A DNA stretch of 64,000 bases from JAEZJZ01 sp050949055. Its GTDB lineage: Bacteria; Bacillota; UBA994; UBA5500. A program made the position numbers and the translations under genes. Positions 1-7,385 of the stretch are shown here, one piece after another. The notes below the pieces were generated by a model that worked only from the letters and a program-made list of their open reading frames with translations, did not search any database and was not told the DNA's origin. Numbering within the stretch: the stretch's first letter is position 1; every line of letters starts with the position of its first letter. Location of the stretch: contig JBMNFA010000009.1 of the NCBI GenBank assembly GCA_050949055.1, forward strand, positions 496,001-560,000, written 5' to 3'.

Positions 1-1008
1 AGCAGATGCTTTACGCGGATGACGGATAGACAGGATTCTGCGAATGTTCTCTTGGCTGGGTGCAGGTAAAAAGACAGACCCATCCTCGGGTGCCTTTACG
101 GCGAACTGCTTGTTGAATCTAGCAATGAATCCCGGTAGAAAAGCATTGGCCTCTTCCATGGTTGAGATCTTGGCTATCCGGAGCTCAGTAATCAGGCGAG
201 CTTGTAGGGTCCCCCAAAGGCGTTCAATTCTCCCTTTAGCTTGCGGTGACCGTGCAGGAATGTGTTGGATTCCAAGGTCCGCGAGAGCATTACCGAACTG
301 AGTTAAGGCTACGGTCTTTCCAGCCAATTGGTCCTCGATACTGAGCTTATCTTTTTTCGGGGAGAAGAAGATCGAGTGGCGATCAGAATAAAGGCCATCT
401 GGAATCCCGTAGTCATTAAGCACTTGCTCAAGCATTAAATGGTATCCTCGCAAGTCTTCAGTAGGTCTAAAGACTAGTGCTAAAACAGTGCTTGTAGCAT
501 CATCGATGCTCCCATGCAGAGCCAGCGTAGGCCCTCGTCCCTCGAGCCAATCATGGGTACTGGCATCGCACTGCGCCAGCATGCCCATGCGTGCTTTGCG
601 GTCACGAGTACGACGTTTGTGCGGCTGTTTCTTAGCAAAGCGCAATTGCACTTGCGCTTTGCGTAGGATTCTAGCAACGCTCTTGGCACTTATCTCGATA
701 TAGTTGTGTTCGGCCAAAAGCTCACTCATGTGCTGGCAGCTAGTATCCCTGTAGTCTCCTGTTGCCATTTCAACAACCAGACGCCTAACGTCAGTAGGAA
801 TAGCGTTAGCGGGCTTCCGTCCACGATTACCGTGTGCGAGAAAACCTGGTCCCTGATTCTGAACCCCTTTCTTCAACCGTTTCACTTGTCGTTCACTTAG
901 TCCAAGCACTTGTGCTGCGTCAGCAATGGTACGTCTTCCGCTAAGGGTGTCTTGAATGGCACGAAGGCGATTTGCTTCTTTCATGTTTAAATATTGCTCT
1001 CCCATCAT
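1..1008 (-). CDS. ISNCY-type transposase (C-terminus beyond window edge)
   Basis: Reading the minus strand from an ATG at 1008, the frame stays open to base 1 (336 codons, no stop), so the 3' end lies outside the window. The N-terminal part carries a helix-turn-helix-like segment (around RRTIADAAQVLG). A DDE integrase-like core follows, with HGSIDDATSTVLAL, then GLYSDRHSIFF (second Asp region) and ARSPQAKGRIERLWGTLQ (Glu region), the motif set seen in ISNCY/IS1202-like transposases. It would cut and rejoin the ends of its own element. The start is one of two adjacent ATGs (1008 or 1005). The family name rests on motif recall; the DDE character is visible directly. Confidence 0.85.
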   Translation of the reverse strand, partial: MMGEQYLNMKEANRLRAIQDTLSGRRTIADAAQVLGLSERQVKRLKKGVQNQGPGFLAHGNRGRKPANAIPTDVRRLVVEMATGDYRDTSCQHMSELLAEHNYIEISAKSVARILRKAQVQLRFAKKQPHKRRTRDRKARMGMLAQCDASTHDWLEGRGPTLALHGSIDDATSTVLALVFRPTEDLRGYHLMLEQVLNDYGIPDGLYSDRHSIFFSPKKDKLSIEDQLAGKTVALTQFGNALADLGIQHIPARSPQAKGRIERLWGTLQARLITELRIAKISTMEEANAFLPGFIARFNKQFAVKAPEDGSVFLPAPSQENIRRILSIRHPRKASA

Positions 1009-1009
1009 A

Positions 1010-1054
1010 GGGACATTATCGCTGTCCCGTTACAGGGTGACAATATCGCTGTCC
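1010..1054. repeat. Putative IS end with two direct sub-repeats
   Basis: Directly upstream of the transposase start lie two related copies, GGGACATTATCGCTGTCC (1010-1027) and GGGTGACAATATCGCTGTCC (1035-1054). They look like the terminal transposase-binding repeats of the insertion sequence, placing its start-proximal end near 1054-1060, just before the metG promoter. The opposite end is not in the window, so target duplication cannot be checked. Confidence 0.6.
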
Positions 1055-1077
1055 GACGACACGAGGCGGGCCTCGGT

Positions 1078-1106
1078 TTGACATTTGCCGGCGGCGATGG
1101 TACACT
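1078..1106 (+). promoter_or_regulatory. Sigma-A-type promoter of the metG T-box transcript
   Basis: TTGACA (1078-1083), a 17-bp spacer and TACACT (1101-1106) lie just upstream of the T-box leader. The spacing and the perfect -35 support the call; the -10 is weaker. Confidence 0.65.
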
Positions 1107-1112
1107 TTAGTC

Positions 1113-1376
1113 TAAATTCATCAGGACAGTGGCGATGAAGGAAAGAGTAATTGCTATGGGCGTTCCAGCAGAGAGCCGGGTTAGGTGCAAGCCGGTGAAC
1201 GCGCGAGCGATGAAGATGGCTCTGGAGCCGGGTAGACGAGTGCCCGCATCTATCAGGCACAAGGCTGCCCCGCCGTCAGGCGATACCAGCAGGCTGCGAC
1301 AGCCAATGAGGCCGGTTTACCGGCGAAACAGGGTGGTACCACGGACCCCCGTCCCTGACTTGGGACGGGGGTTTTG
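1113..1376 (+). promoter_or_regulatory. T-box riboswitch leader of metG
   Basis: A leader of about 260 nt ends in the conserved T-box bulge sequence AGGGTGGTACCACG (1330-1343), which pairs with the uncharged tRNA acceptor end, and is followed by a strong terminator. The 5' part has the AGAGAGCC and GGTGCAAGCC elements expected of Stem I. Two AUG triplets (1210-1212 and 1216-1218) fall in the expected specifier region, consistent with a tRNA-Met sensor. Known mechanism: uncharged tRNA-Met stabilises the antiterminator and lets metG be transcribed. Which AUG is the specifier is not settled here. Confidence 0.9.
1346..1375 (+). terminator. T-box-controlled intrinsic terminator
   Basis: The 10-bp stem CCCCCGTCCC (1346-1355) / GGGACGGGGG (1362-1371) is followed by a T run. 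It competes with the antiterminator formed by the T-box sequence immediately upstream. Confidence 0.9.
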
Positions 1377-1424
1377 TCGTCCATTCCAGCATCCTTATTC
1401 GCTTTATGCAAGGAGGAGAGAAGA

Positions 1425-3332
1425 TTGACCAAACCAACCTATTACTTGACCACGCCTCTCTACTACACAAGCGGCAAGCTGCATATTGGCCATGCTTACA
1501 CAACGGTGGTGGCGGATGCCTTAGCTCGCTACAAGCAGCTCAGGGGCTACGACGTCTGCTTTCTGACCGGCACCGACGAGCACGGTCTCAAGGTACAGAA
1601 GAACGCGGAGGCAGCCGGCAAATCACCGCAGCAGTTCGTCGACGACCTGGTGGTCAGCATCAAGGATCTCTGGCGGTTGTTGGACGTGGAGTACGACATC
1701 TTCATTCGCACTAGCGATCCGATGCACAAGCGGGCAGTGGAGAAGATCTTCACTCGCCTGTATGAACAAGGGGACATTTACAAGGGAGAGTACAAGGGAC
1801 TCTATTGCGTGCCCTGCGAAGCCTTTTGGACCGAATTGCAGCTTAAGGATGGCAAGTGTCCCGATTGTGGGCGGGAGGTGCAGATGGTCACCGAAACCAG
1901 CTACTTCTTCCGTCTATCCAAGTATCAGGACCGTTTGTTGCAGCACATCCAGCAGCATCCCGAGTTCATCCAGCCTGCTTCCCGCAGGAACGAGATGATC
2001 AACAACTTCCTCAAGCCTGGTCTGGAGGACTTGGCGGTTTCGCGGACCACTTTCCGCTGGGGCATTCCGGTGCCCTTCGATCAGGAACATGTGATTTACG
2101 TCTGGATAGATGCCCTCAGCAACTACATTACTGCCTTGGGTTATGGCCAGGACGATCAGCGTTGGCAGCATTATTGGCCGGCGGACCTGCACCTGATGGG
2201 CAAGGAGATCGTGCGTTTCCATACGATCATTTGGCCCATTCTGCTGATGGCGTTGGATTTGCCGCTGCCCAAGCAGGTCTTTGGTCACGGCTGGCTGCTG
2301 TTCGACAACGACAAGATGTCCAAATCAAAGGGCAATGTGGTCGATCCCTATGTCCTAGTTGACCGCTACGGTTCCGACGCCCTGCGCTACTACCTGTTGC
2401 GGGAGGTCAACTTCGGAGCCGACGGCAATTACAACGATGAGCTGTTTATCACCCGGATCAATGCGGATCTGGCCAACGACCTCGGCAACTTGCTCAGCCG
2501 TACGGTAGCCATGATCGAGCGCTATCAGGATGGAGTGCTGCAGCCGGCCTCCGCCGCCACTCCCCACGACCAAGATCTGTTGGCTTTGGCGGCGCGCACT
2601 CGGGCCGAGGTGGAACGCGCCATGGATGAACTGCGCTTTAACGTAGCCCTGGAGGCACTCATGGATCTGGCCAAACGGGCCAACAAGTACATCGACGAAA
2701 CCACCCCGTGGATCCTGGCCAAGCAAGCGGACGGGCGCGAGAAATTGAACACGGTGCTTTATAACCTGGCCGATTGTCTGCGCCTGACGGCAACGTTGCT
2801 GCAGCCGTTCATGCCGCGCACCCCGGAAAAGATCTGGGCCCAGCTGGGCATAGATAAAGATGCCTTTACCAGCTGGGAGACGGCCGTCCCTGGGTTGACC
2901 CCCACCGGCCTTCAGGTACGGAAAGGCGAGGCCATCTTCCCCCGCATTGACGTTAGCGCCTTGCAGGAGCAGGCGCCGGCTAAGAAGCCCCTCAACCCAC
3001 CGCTCGCCGAGGAGATCGACATTGACTACTTCAGCAAGGTCGATCTGCGCGTGGTAGAAGTGCTGTCGGCGGAACCGGTTCCTAAGACCGATCGGTTACT
3101 CAAGTTGACGGTAGCTTTGGGGGATGAACAGCGCACCATTGTTGCCGGCATCGCCCAGCATTATCAACCCAGCGATTTGATTGGCAAGCAGGTGGTGATC
3201 GTGGCCAACCTGAAGCCCGCCAAACTCCGTGGCATCGAGTCGCAGGGGATGGTGTTGGCGGCTAGCGATGGCCACACCCTGGCATTGCTTACTCCGGAGA
3301 CCAAAATCGAAAACGGCAGCAAAGCCAAGTAA
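1425..3332 (+). CDS. metG: Methionyl-tRNA synthetase
   Basis: Class I synthetase that charges tRNA-Met with methionine in the cytoplasm. The N-terminal Rossmann fold carries HIGH at residues 20-23 and KMSKS at about 297-301. Two CxxC pairs (CVPC near 128, CPDC near 145) form the zinc knuckle. The last 105 or so residues are an EMAP/Trbp111-type tRNA-binding domain, giving 635 aa as in the long bacterial form. The start is TTG at 1425, 8 nt after AGGAGG; an in-frame upstream ATG at 1374 lies in the terminator stem and is not used. It is controlled by the T-box leader and heads the metG-tatD-ksgA cluster. Confidence 0.97.
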   Translation: MTKPTYYLTTPLYYTSGKLHIGHAYTTVVADALARYKQLRGYDVCFLTGTDEHGLKVQKNAEAAGKSPQQFVDDLVVSIKDLWRLLDVEYDIFIRTSDPMHKRAVEKIFTRLYEQGDIYKGEYKGLYCVPCEAFWTELQLKDGKCPDCGREVQMVTETSYFFRLSKYQDRLLQHIQQHPEFIQPASRRNEMINNFLKPGLEDLAVSRTTFRWGIPVPFDQEHVIYVWIDALSNYITALGYGQDDQRWQHYWPADLHLMGKEIVRFHTIIWPILLMALDLPLPKQVFGHGWLLFDNDKMSKSKGNVVDPYVLVDRYGSDALRYYLLREVNFGADGNYNDELFITRINADLANDLGNLLSRTVAMIERYQDGVLQPASAATPHDQDLLALAARTRAEVERAMDELRFNVALEALMDLAKRANKYIDETTPWILAKQADGREKLNTVLYNLADCLRLTATLLQPFMPRTPEKIWAQLGIDKDAFTSWETAVPGLTPTGLQVRKGEAIFPRIDVSALQEQAPAKKPLNPPLAEEIDIDYFSKVDLRVVEVLSAEPVPKTDRLLKLTVALGDEQRTIVAGIAQHYQPSDLIGKQVVIVANLKPAKLRGIESQGMVLAASDGHTLALLTPETKIENGSKAK

Positions 3333-3448
3333 CTGCGCAAAATCCCAAACGGTGTTCGGTGCTGCCGTAAAACCAGGGGGAAGCCCGGCAAGGAGGACTT
3401 CTTCTGGTTCCCGAGCGGCACCGGCACTGTTGCCGAGGAGGGTGCCCT

Positions 3449-4228
3449 TTGTTAGTAGATTCCCACGCCCATCTCAACGACCCCAGGCTGGCGGTGAAGG
3501 TGCCGGAGCTGCTGCAGGCAGCCAAGGCCGCTGGGGTGAACCAGATTATCAACGTCGGTTACGACTTGACCTCGTCCGCCCTGGCTACTCAGCAAGCAGT
3601 CGAGCACCCGATGCTCTTTGCTGCGGTAGGGTTGCACCCCCACGATGCCAAGCAGTGGACTGATGAAATGGGTGCGCAACTCGATCGGCTATCCCGCGCT
3701 CCGGCTGTGGTGGCATGGGGGGAAATTGGCCTGGACTACCATTACGACAACTCTCCGCGCCAGGCCCAACAACACGCCTTGAGGGTTCAGTTGGAGCTGG
3801 CCAAGAGCCGCCAGCTACCGGTAATCATCCACGACCGCGACGCCCATGCCGATCTGCTGCGCATTCTGCGAGAACTTGCACCCTATCCTCAAGGCGGGGT
3901 GATGCACTGCTATTCCGGCAGCGCTGAAATGCTACAGGACTTCTTGCGTTTAGGCATGTACATTTCCTTTGCCGGTCCCATCACTTTCAAGAATGCCAGA
4001 AAATCGGTGCAGGCAGCAGCCCAGGTGCCTTTGGAGCGCCTGCTGGTGGAGACAGACGCTCCCTACCTCGCCCCTGTGCCCCATCGCGGCAAGGAAAATC
4101 ATCCGGCCCTGGTGGCGCTGGTCGCCCAGCAGTTGGCCCAGATTCGGGGGATGGACTATCAACAGCTGTGCGATGCGGTGAGGGACAACGCGCGAGCGCT
4201 GTTTGGCCTGCCGGTTGTGTCCCGATGA
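3449..4228 (+). CDS. tatD: TatD-family metal-dependent DNase
   Basis: Metal-dependent hydrolase of the TatD family (YabD in B. subtilis), a TIM-barrel 3'-5' DNA exonuclease or phosphoesterase. Visible metal ligands are HAH in DSHAHLND at residues 4-11, the Glu of WGEIGLDYH, the His of IIHDRD, HCYSG and the Asp of ETDAPYL. Its 259 aa is the usual length. The start is TTG at 3449 with GAGGAGGG upstream. The stop overlaps the ksgA start (ATGA), so the two are translationally coupled, and the metG-tatD-ksgA order is conserved across Bacillota. In vivo substrate in this organism is inferred from family only. Confidence 0.93.
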   Translation: MLVDSHAHLNDPRLAVKVPELLQAAKAAGVNQIINVGYDLTSSALATQQAVEHPMLFAAVGLHPHDAKQWTDEMGAQLDRLSRAPAVVAWGEIGLDYHYDNSPRQAQQHALRVQLELAKSRQLPVIIHDRDAHADLLRILRELAPYPQGGVMHCYSGSAEMLQDFLRLGMYISFAGPITFKNARKSVQAAAQVPLERLLVETDAPYLAPVPHRGKENHPALVALVAQQLAQIRGMDYQQLCDAVRDNARALFGLPVVSR

Positions 4229-5130
4229 TCAACCTGTGCAGTCCCCGTTCCGTGCAGCAGCTGCTGGCTGCCCACGGTCTAAAACCCAGCAAGAGCCTGG
4301 GGCAGAACTTTTTAATCGACGCCAATTACCTGGACAAAATAGTGGCGGCCGCCGCCATATCCCCTTCTGATACGGTGCTCGAGGTCGGTCCCGGACTGGG
4401 GACTCTTACCCGGGCTCTGGCAGAGCGGGCAGGTCGGGTGCTGGCCATCGAGAAAGATCGGCGGTTACAGCCGGTGCTGGCCGAAGTCTTGGCCGGCCTG
4501 CCGGTGGAAGTGTTCTTTACAGATGCCCTGCAGGTGGATTACGCCCAGCTGCTCAGTGGGGCAACGCAGCCCAAGGTGGTTGCCAACTTGCCCTACTACG
4601 TGACCACGCCCCTGATGGTCAATCTGCTGCTCAGCGGTATTCGCTGGGAGCGCCTGGTGTTTCTGGTGCAGCGGGAACTGATCGAGCGCATCGCCGCCCA
4701 GCCCGGGAACAAGTCGTACGGTTTGCTCAGCATTGTCACCCAGTTCTTCTCTACACCCAAATTGATCGCGACGGTGCCTCCGCGCGCCTTCTATCCGGCT
4801 CCGAAGGTGGAGTCGGCAGTGGTGCAGCTCTTGCCCCTGGATGTTTCTTCCCATGGGTTGCGTGCCGGCGTGCAGCAGCTGGTGCAAGTGGCGAGGGCAG
4901 CCTTGGCGCAGCGGCGGAAAACACTGCTGAACGCGCTGGCCGTTCGCCTGCCTGCACCTCGAGAAGACTTGCAGCAGGCAATCGCTGACTTGGGCTGGGC
5001 GCCCGACCGTCGCGGAGAGACTCTCTCTGTCTCTGAGTTGGTGGCACTGACCAACCGGATTGCCGGGGATTGGTCTCGGGCCACCGCGAAAGCGACTCAG
5101 CGTCATTCTGAGCGCGGCGAAGAATCCTGA
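4225..5130 (+). CDS. ksgA: 16S rRNA dimethyladenosine transferase
   Basis: SAM-dependent enzyme that dimethylates two adjacent adenines near the 3' end of 16S rRNA during small-subunit assembly. Motifs: SLGQNFLID near the N-terminus, the SAM-binding VLEVGPGLGTLTRAL, and the catalytic NLPYYVTTPL. The chosen start is the ATG at 4225 overlapping the tatD stop; an upstream in-frame start would add 19 residues lying inside tatD. Length is 301 aa. The C-terminal tail (ending HSERGEES) is encoded by a dispersed inverted-repeat element at 5102-5201, so the last 9-10 residues and the stop are probably acquired rather than ancestral. Confidence 0.96.
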   Translation: MINLCSPRSVQQLLAAHGLKPSKSLGQNFLIDANYLDKIVAAAAISPSDTVLEVGPGLGTLTRALAERAGRVLAIEKDRRLQPVLAEVLAGLPVEVFFTDALQVDYAQLLSGATQPKVVANLPYYVTTPLMVNLLLSGIRWERLVFLVQRELIERIAAQPGNKSYGLLSIVTQFFSTPKLIATVPPRAFYPAPKVESAVVQLLPLDVSSHGLRAGVQQLVQVARAALAQRRKTLLNALAVRLPAPREDLQQAIADLGWAPDRRGETLSVSELVALTNRIAGDWSRATAKATQRHSERGEES

Positions 5131-5201
5131 GAAGGCCTGAGTTCAATGGCACTTGGTTCTTCACTTACCCGCAACATCTGCGGATGCTGCTAAGGAATGA
5201 C
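5102..5201. repeat. Dispersed inverted-repeat element overlapping the ksgA 3' end
   Basis: The element begins GTCATTCTGAGCGC and ends in the complementary GGAATGAC. A related element with the same left arm is at 43472-43539. Its right arm holds a degenerate hairpin, GCAACATC/GATGCTGC with one mismatch (5171-5190), followed by TAAGG, resembling the second hairpin of the array at 32143-32406. It supplies the last codons and stop of ksgA. Confidence 0.6.
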
Positions 5202-5278
5202 CGACTGAGGCGGTTTTTAAACACTCTCGAACGAGTTTGGCTGTGCCGATCGACGACACGCAGGGAGGAGGGGTGCCC

Positions 5279-5755
5279 ATGCAGTTTCATAGTCCGAGCA
5301 AAGGAGACCTGCCACTGGAGCAGGTGGTGGATGAGCTGATCCGGTTTGTGGCCGAACAGCCTCAGTCTACGTATCGGCTGATCATCGGCACCGACTCCCA
5401 GACTACCAACTCCCACACCCACTTCGTCACGGCCATCGTGGTGCATCGGGTGGGCAAAGGTGGCAGGTATTATGTCTATGACCGCTTCGAGCGCCCCATC
5501 TACAGCCTGCGGCAGAAGCTGTCCCATGAGACCAGTCAGAGCCTGGAGGTGATGATTCGGCTGAAGGAGCTGTTGTTGTCCCGTCAGGTGCTCACCCAGT
5601 TTGAGTTGGAGATTCACGTGGATGCTGGGACTGCGGGTGCAACTCGTGAGCTGATCCGGGATCTGGTGGGGCTGGTGATGGCCAATGGCTTCACAGCCAG
5701 GGTCAAGCCTGAATCCTTTGCCGCCAGCAAGGTGGCCGACAAATACACCCGCTGA
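5279..5755 (+). CDS. YkuK/DUF458-family RNase H-like protein
   Basis: A 158-aa protein of the DUF458 (YkuK-like) family, thought to adopt an RNase H-like fold. Visible features are the early acidic motif RLIIGTDSQT followed by FVTAIVVHR, and the later acidic stretch EIHVDAGTAGATRELI, which fits an Asp-based metal site. No biochemical function is established to my knowledge. The start is the ATG at 5279 after AGGGAGGAGGGG; an upstream in-frame start would add 14 residues without an SD. It lies between ksgA and veg, the place where B. subtilis has yabG. Confidence 0.8.
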   Translation: MQFHSPSKGDLPLEQVVDELIRFVAEQPQSTYRLIIGTDSQTTNSHTHFVTAIVVHRVGKGGRYYVYDRFERPIYSLRQKLSHETSQSLEVMIRLKELLLSRQVLTQFELEIHVDAGTAGATRELIRDLVGLVMANGFTARVKPESFAASKVADKYTR

Positions 5756-5800
5756 CCTGGCACGGAGGTTGATGTATACAATGAACTCGGCGGATTTGCC

Positions 5801-5871
5801 TTGACAGGTTTTTGTCTCCCTTGCTATAATATTTGGCTCCCTTTGACACCACCGTCATTCTGTGCTACAAT
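5801..5871 (+). promoter_or_regulatory. Two tandem sigma-A promoters of veg
   Basis: P1: TTGACA (5801-5806), 18-bp spacer, TATAAT (5825-5830). P2: TTGACA (5843-5848), 17-bp spacer, TACAAT (5866-5871). Both are near-consensus. The B. subtilis veg gene is likewise known for very strong promoters, so the arrangement appears conserved. Confidence 0.85.
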
Positions 5872-5906
5872 GGACAAGGAGAGATGCAAAGAGAGGTGGT
5901 TGTCTT

Positions 5907-6179
5907 TTGGCGGCAAGAAACGCACTGTCCGAGATCCGACGCGATCTCGAATCCCACATTGGTGAACAAATCTGGCTAAAAGCAAATCGTGGCCGACGCA
6001 AGACCATCATCCGCGAGGGTGTGCTGGAGAGCACCTACCCCTACCATTTTTTGATTAAGCTTAATGACGAAAAGCATGCGGTAAAGATCATCTCAGTGAG
6101 TTACGCCGATGTTCTTACCCAGGCCGTCGAGCTTTCCATCGGTCAGCCTGATAAAATTGCCACCAATGATGACAATTGA
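5907..6179 (+). CDS. veg: Veg protein, biofilm-associated regulator
   Basis: Small (90 aa) Veg-family protein. The diagnostic features are LKANRGRRKTIIREGVLESTYP and the SYADVLTQAVEL segment, which line up with B. subtilis Veg, reported to stimulate biofilm gene expression. It is predicted to be a compact SH3-like beta protein. The start is TTG at 5907, 7 nt after AGAGGTGG; upstream in-frame codons lie in the leader between the promoters and the SD. It is monocistronic: two strong promoters upstream and a perfect terminator directly after the stop. Confidence 0.92.
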   Translation: MAARNALSEIRRDLESHIGEQIWLKANRGRRKTIIREGVLESTYPYHFLIKLNDEKHAVKIISVSYADVLTQAVELSIGQPDKIATNDDN

Positions 6180-6187
6180 CTTACATG

Positions 6188-6219
6188 GCCCTCAAGCGAT
6201 GCTTGGGGGCGTTTTTTTT
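6188..6219 (+). terminator. Intrinsic terminator of veg
   Basis: A CCCTCAAGC/GCTTGGGGG stem with a GAT loop is followed by a run of eight T. Confidence 0.93.
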
Positions 6220-6419
6220 GATTAGGTCATTCCGTCTGCCCCGAGTGAGGGAGGTCGTTTCGCGATGATTTCAGCCTGCACGTCGGAGCTGACTGCACCG
6301 CACGTCAATCTTTCCTGTATATCTTTCCATTCTTTGGGGAAGATAGTTCAGTGATATGCCCAAAACGCGATCACCCCATTTTCGCAAATTCCCGTGACTT
6401 TCTGCTAAGAAACAAGCTG

Positions 6420-6543
6420 ATAGTTGCAGCGCAACAATCACTCTATCTACGCGAGTCATTCTGACTCGCTGGGAGGTACAAGCCGATGGTTGCTACGCAA
6501 CGATCGCTTTATTTGCGCGAGTCATTCTGACTCGCTGGGAGGT
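6420..6543 (+). repeat. Tandem two-hairpin repeat array A (period 66 bp), upstream of cphB
   Basis: Two units start at 6420 and 6486. Each has a small hairpin GTTGC-loop-GCAAC, a conserved linker (ATCnCTnTAT), a perfect 8-bp hairpin GCGAGTCATTCTGACTCGC with TTC loop, and ends in GGGAGGTA. A decayed unit seems to precede (CTGCTAAGAAACAAGCTG near 6402). The last GGGAGGT (6537-6543) serves as the SD of cphB. The architecture matches the array at 32143-32406, where the 8-bp stem sequence is different but equally paired. Confidence 0.85.
6486..6530 (+). CDS. Candidate 14-aa micro-ORF inside repeat unit A2
   Basis: GGGAGGT (6471-6477) is followed after 8 nt by ATG (6486) and a frame encoding MVATQRSLYLRESF, ending in TGA within the second hairpin. 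The preceding unit carries the same frame, reading IVAAQQSLYLRESF with ATA in place of ATG. Of seven base differences between the two units in this frame, five are silent. It may be a leader peptide coupled to cphB. The sample is very small, and no peptide of this kind is known to me. Confidence 0.35.
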   Translation: MVATQRSLYLRESF

Positions 6544-6552
6544 ATCGACTGT

Positions 6553-7371
6553 TTGGGGGACACCACAGGAAAATTGGTCATCATTGGCGGTGCGGAGGAC
6601 AAAGACCACGATTGTACGATTCTCAAGAAGGTGGTTGATTTGGCCGGTGGTCGCTCGGCTCGCCTGCTGGTGTTGACGGCTGCCACACAAGAACCGGGCC
6701 AGGTAGGCAGCGAATACCGACAGATCTTTCAGAAGCTAGGGGCAGCCGAGGTGGGAGTGCTCGATGTGGCTACTCGCCTGCAGGCCGAGGACAGCATGCT
6801 AGCCCGCCTGGTGGCCGATGCCACTGGCGTTTTCTTCACCGGTGGAGACCAGCTGCGGATCACCAGCGTTATCGGCGGCACTCATCTCTATCACCAGTTG
6901 CATCGAGCGTACCAGCAAGGGGCGGTGATCGCCGGCACCAGTGCTGGAGCCTCGGTGATGAGTTCCACCATGATCGTGCAAGGTCCAGGTGAAGAACAGC
7001 CACGCCCGCTTTCTGCCAGGCTAGCTCCGGGATTAGGGCTGGTCCCGGATGTGGTCATCGATCAGCATTTTGCGCAACGGGGCCGATTGGGCCGCCTGTT
7101 GGCAGCGGTCGCTCAGAACCCGTATGTCTTGGGCATAGGCATCGATGAGAACACAGCTATGTCTGTGGATAACGACCGGTTCACAGTGCTGGGAACGGGC
7201 ACGGTCACGGTTTTGGATGGACGAGATATCACCTTCAGCAACACTTCAGAAGCCAGCCCAGCCGATGCGCTGGCGCTCACCGATGTCAGACTGCATGTGC
7301 TGCCAGCTGGACATGGCTTCAATCTGCGGTCGCGTCGCCCCATCATCTGGGAGCGCTCCACAGATAACTAA
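6553..7371 (+). CDS. cphB: Cyanophycinase
   Basis: Peptidase family S51 enzyme that cuts the storage polymer cyanophycin (Asp-Arg multimers) into beta-Asp-Arg dipeptides. The nucleophile Ser130 sits in GTSAGASVM, with the GGAEDKDHD motif near the N-terminus and VIDQHFAQRGRLGRL further on, typical of intracellular CphB. The 272 aa fits the family. The chosen start is TTG at 6553, 9 nt after GGGAGGT. The frame is open further upstream to 6424 but there encodes only the repeat array, and that frame is poorly conserved between units. It is followed after 14 bp by cphA, so synthesis and degradation are co-transcribed. Confidence 0.92.
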   Translation: MGDTTGKLVIIGGAEDKDHDCTILKKVVDLAGGRSARLLVLTAATQEPGQVGSEYRQIFQKLGAAEVGVLDVATRLQAEDSMLARLVADATGVFFTGGDQLRITSVIGGTHLYHQLHRAYQQGAVIAGTSAGASVMSSTMIVQGPGEEQPRPLSARLAPGLGLVPDVVIDQHFAQRGRLGRLLAAVAQNPYVLGIGIDENTAMSVDNDRFTVLGTGTVTVLDGRDITFSNTSEASPADALALTDVRLHVLPAGHGFNLRSRRPIIWERSTDN

Positions 7372-7385
7372 GGAGGCAGACACTA

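Noticed and set aside
1374..1424. Upstream ATG start of metG
   Set aside because: It lies at the T-box terminator T run with no SD; TTG at 1425 follows AGGAGG at 8 nt.
6424..6552. In-frame N-terminal extension of cyanophycinase made of two 22-residue repeats
   Set aside because: Six of seven differences between the units change the amino acid in this frame, the proposed TTG has no SD, and a good SD-TTG start exists at 6553.
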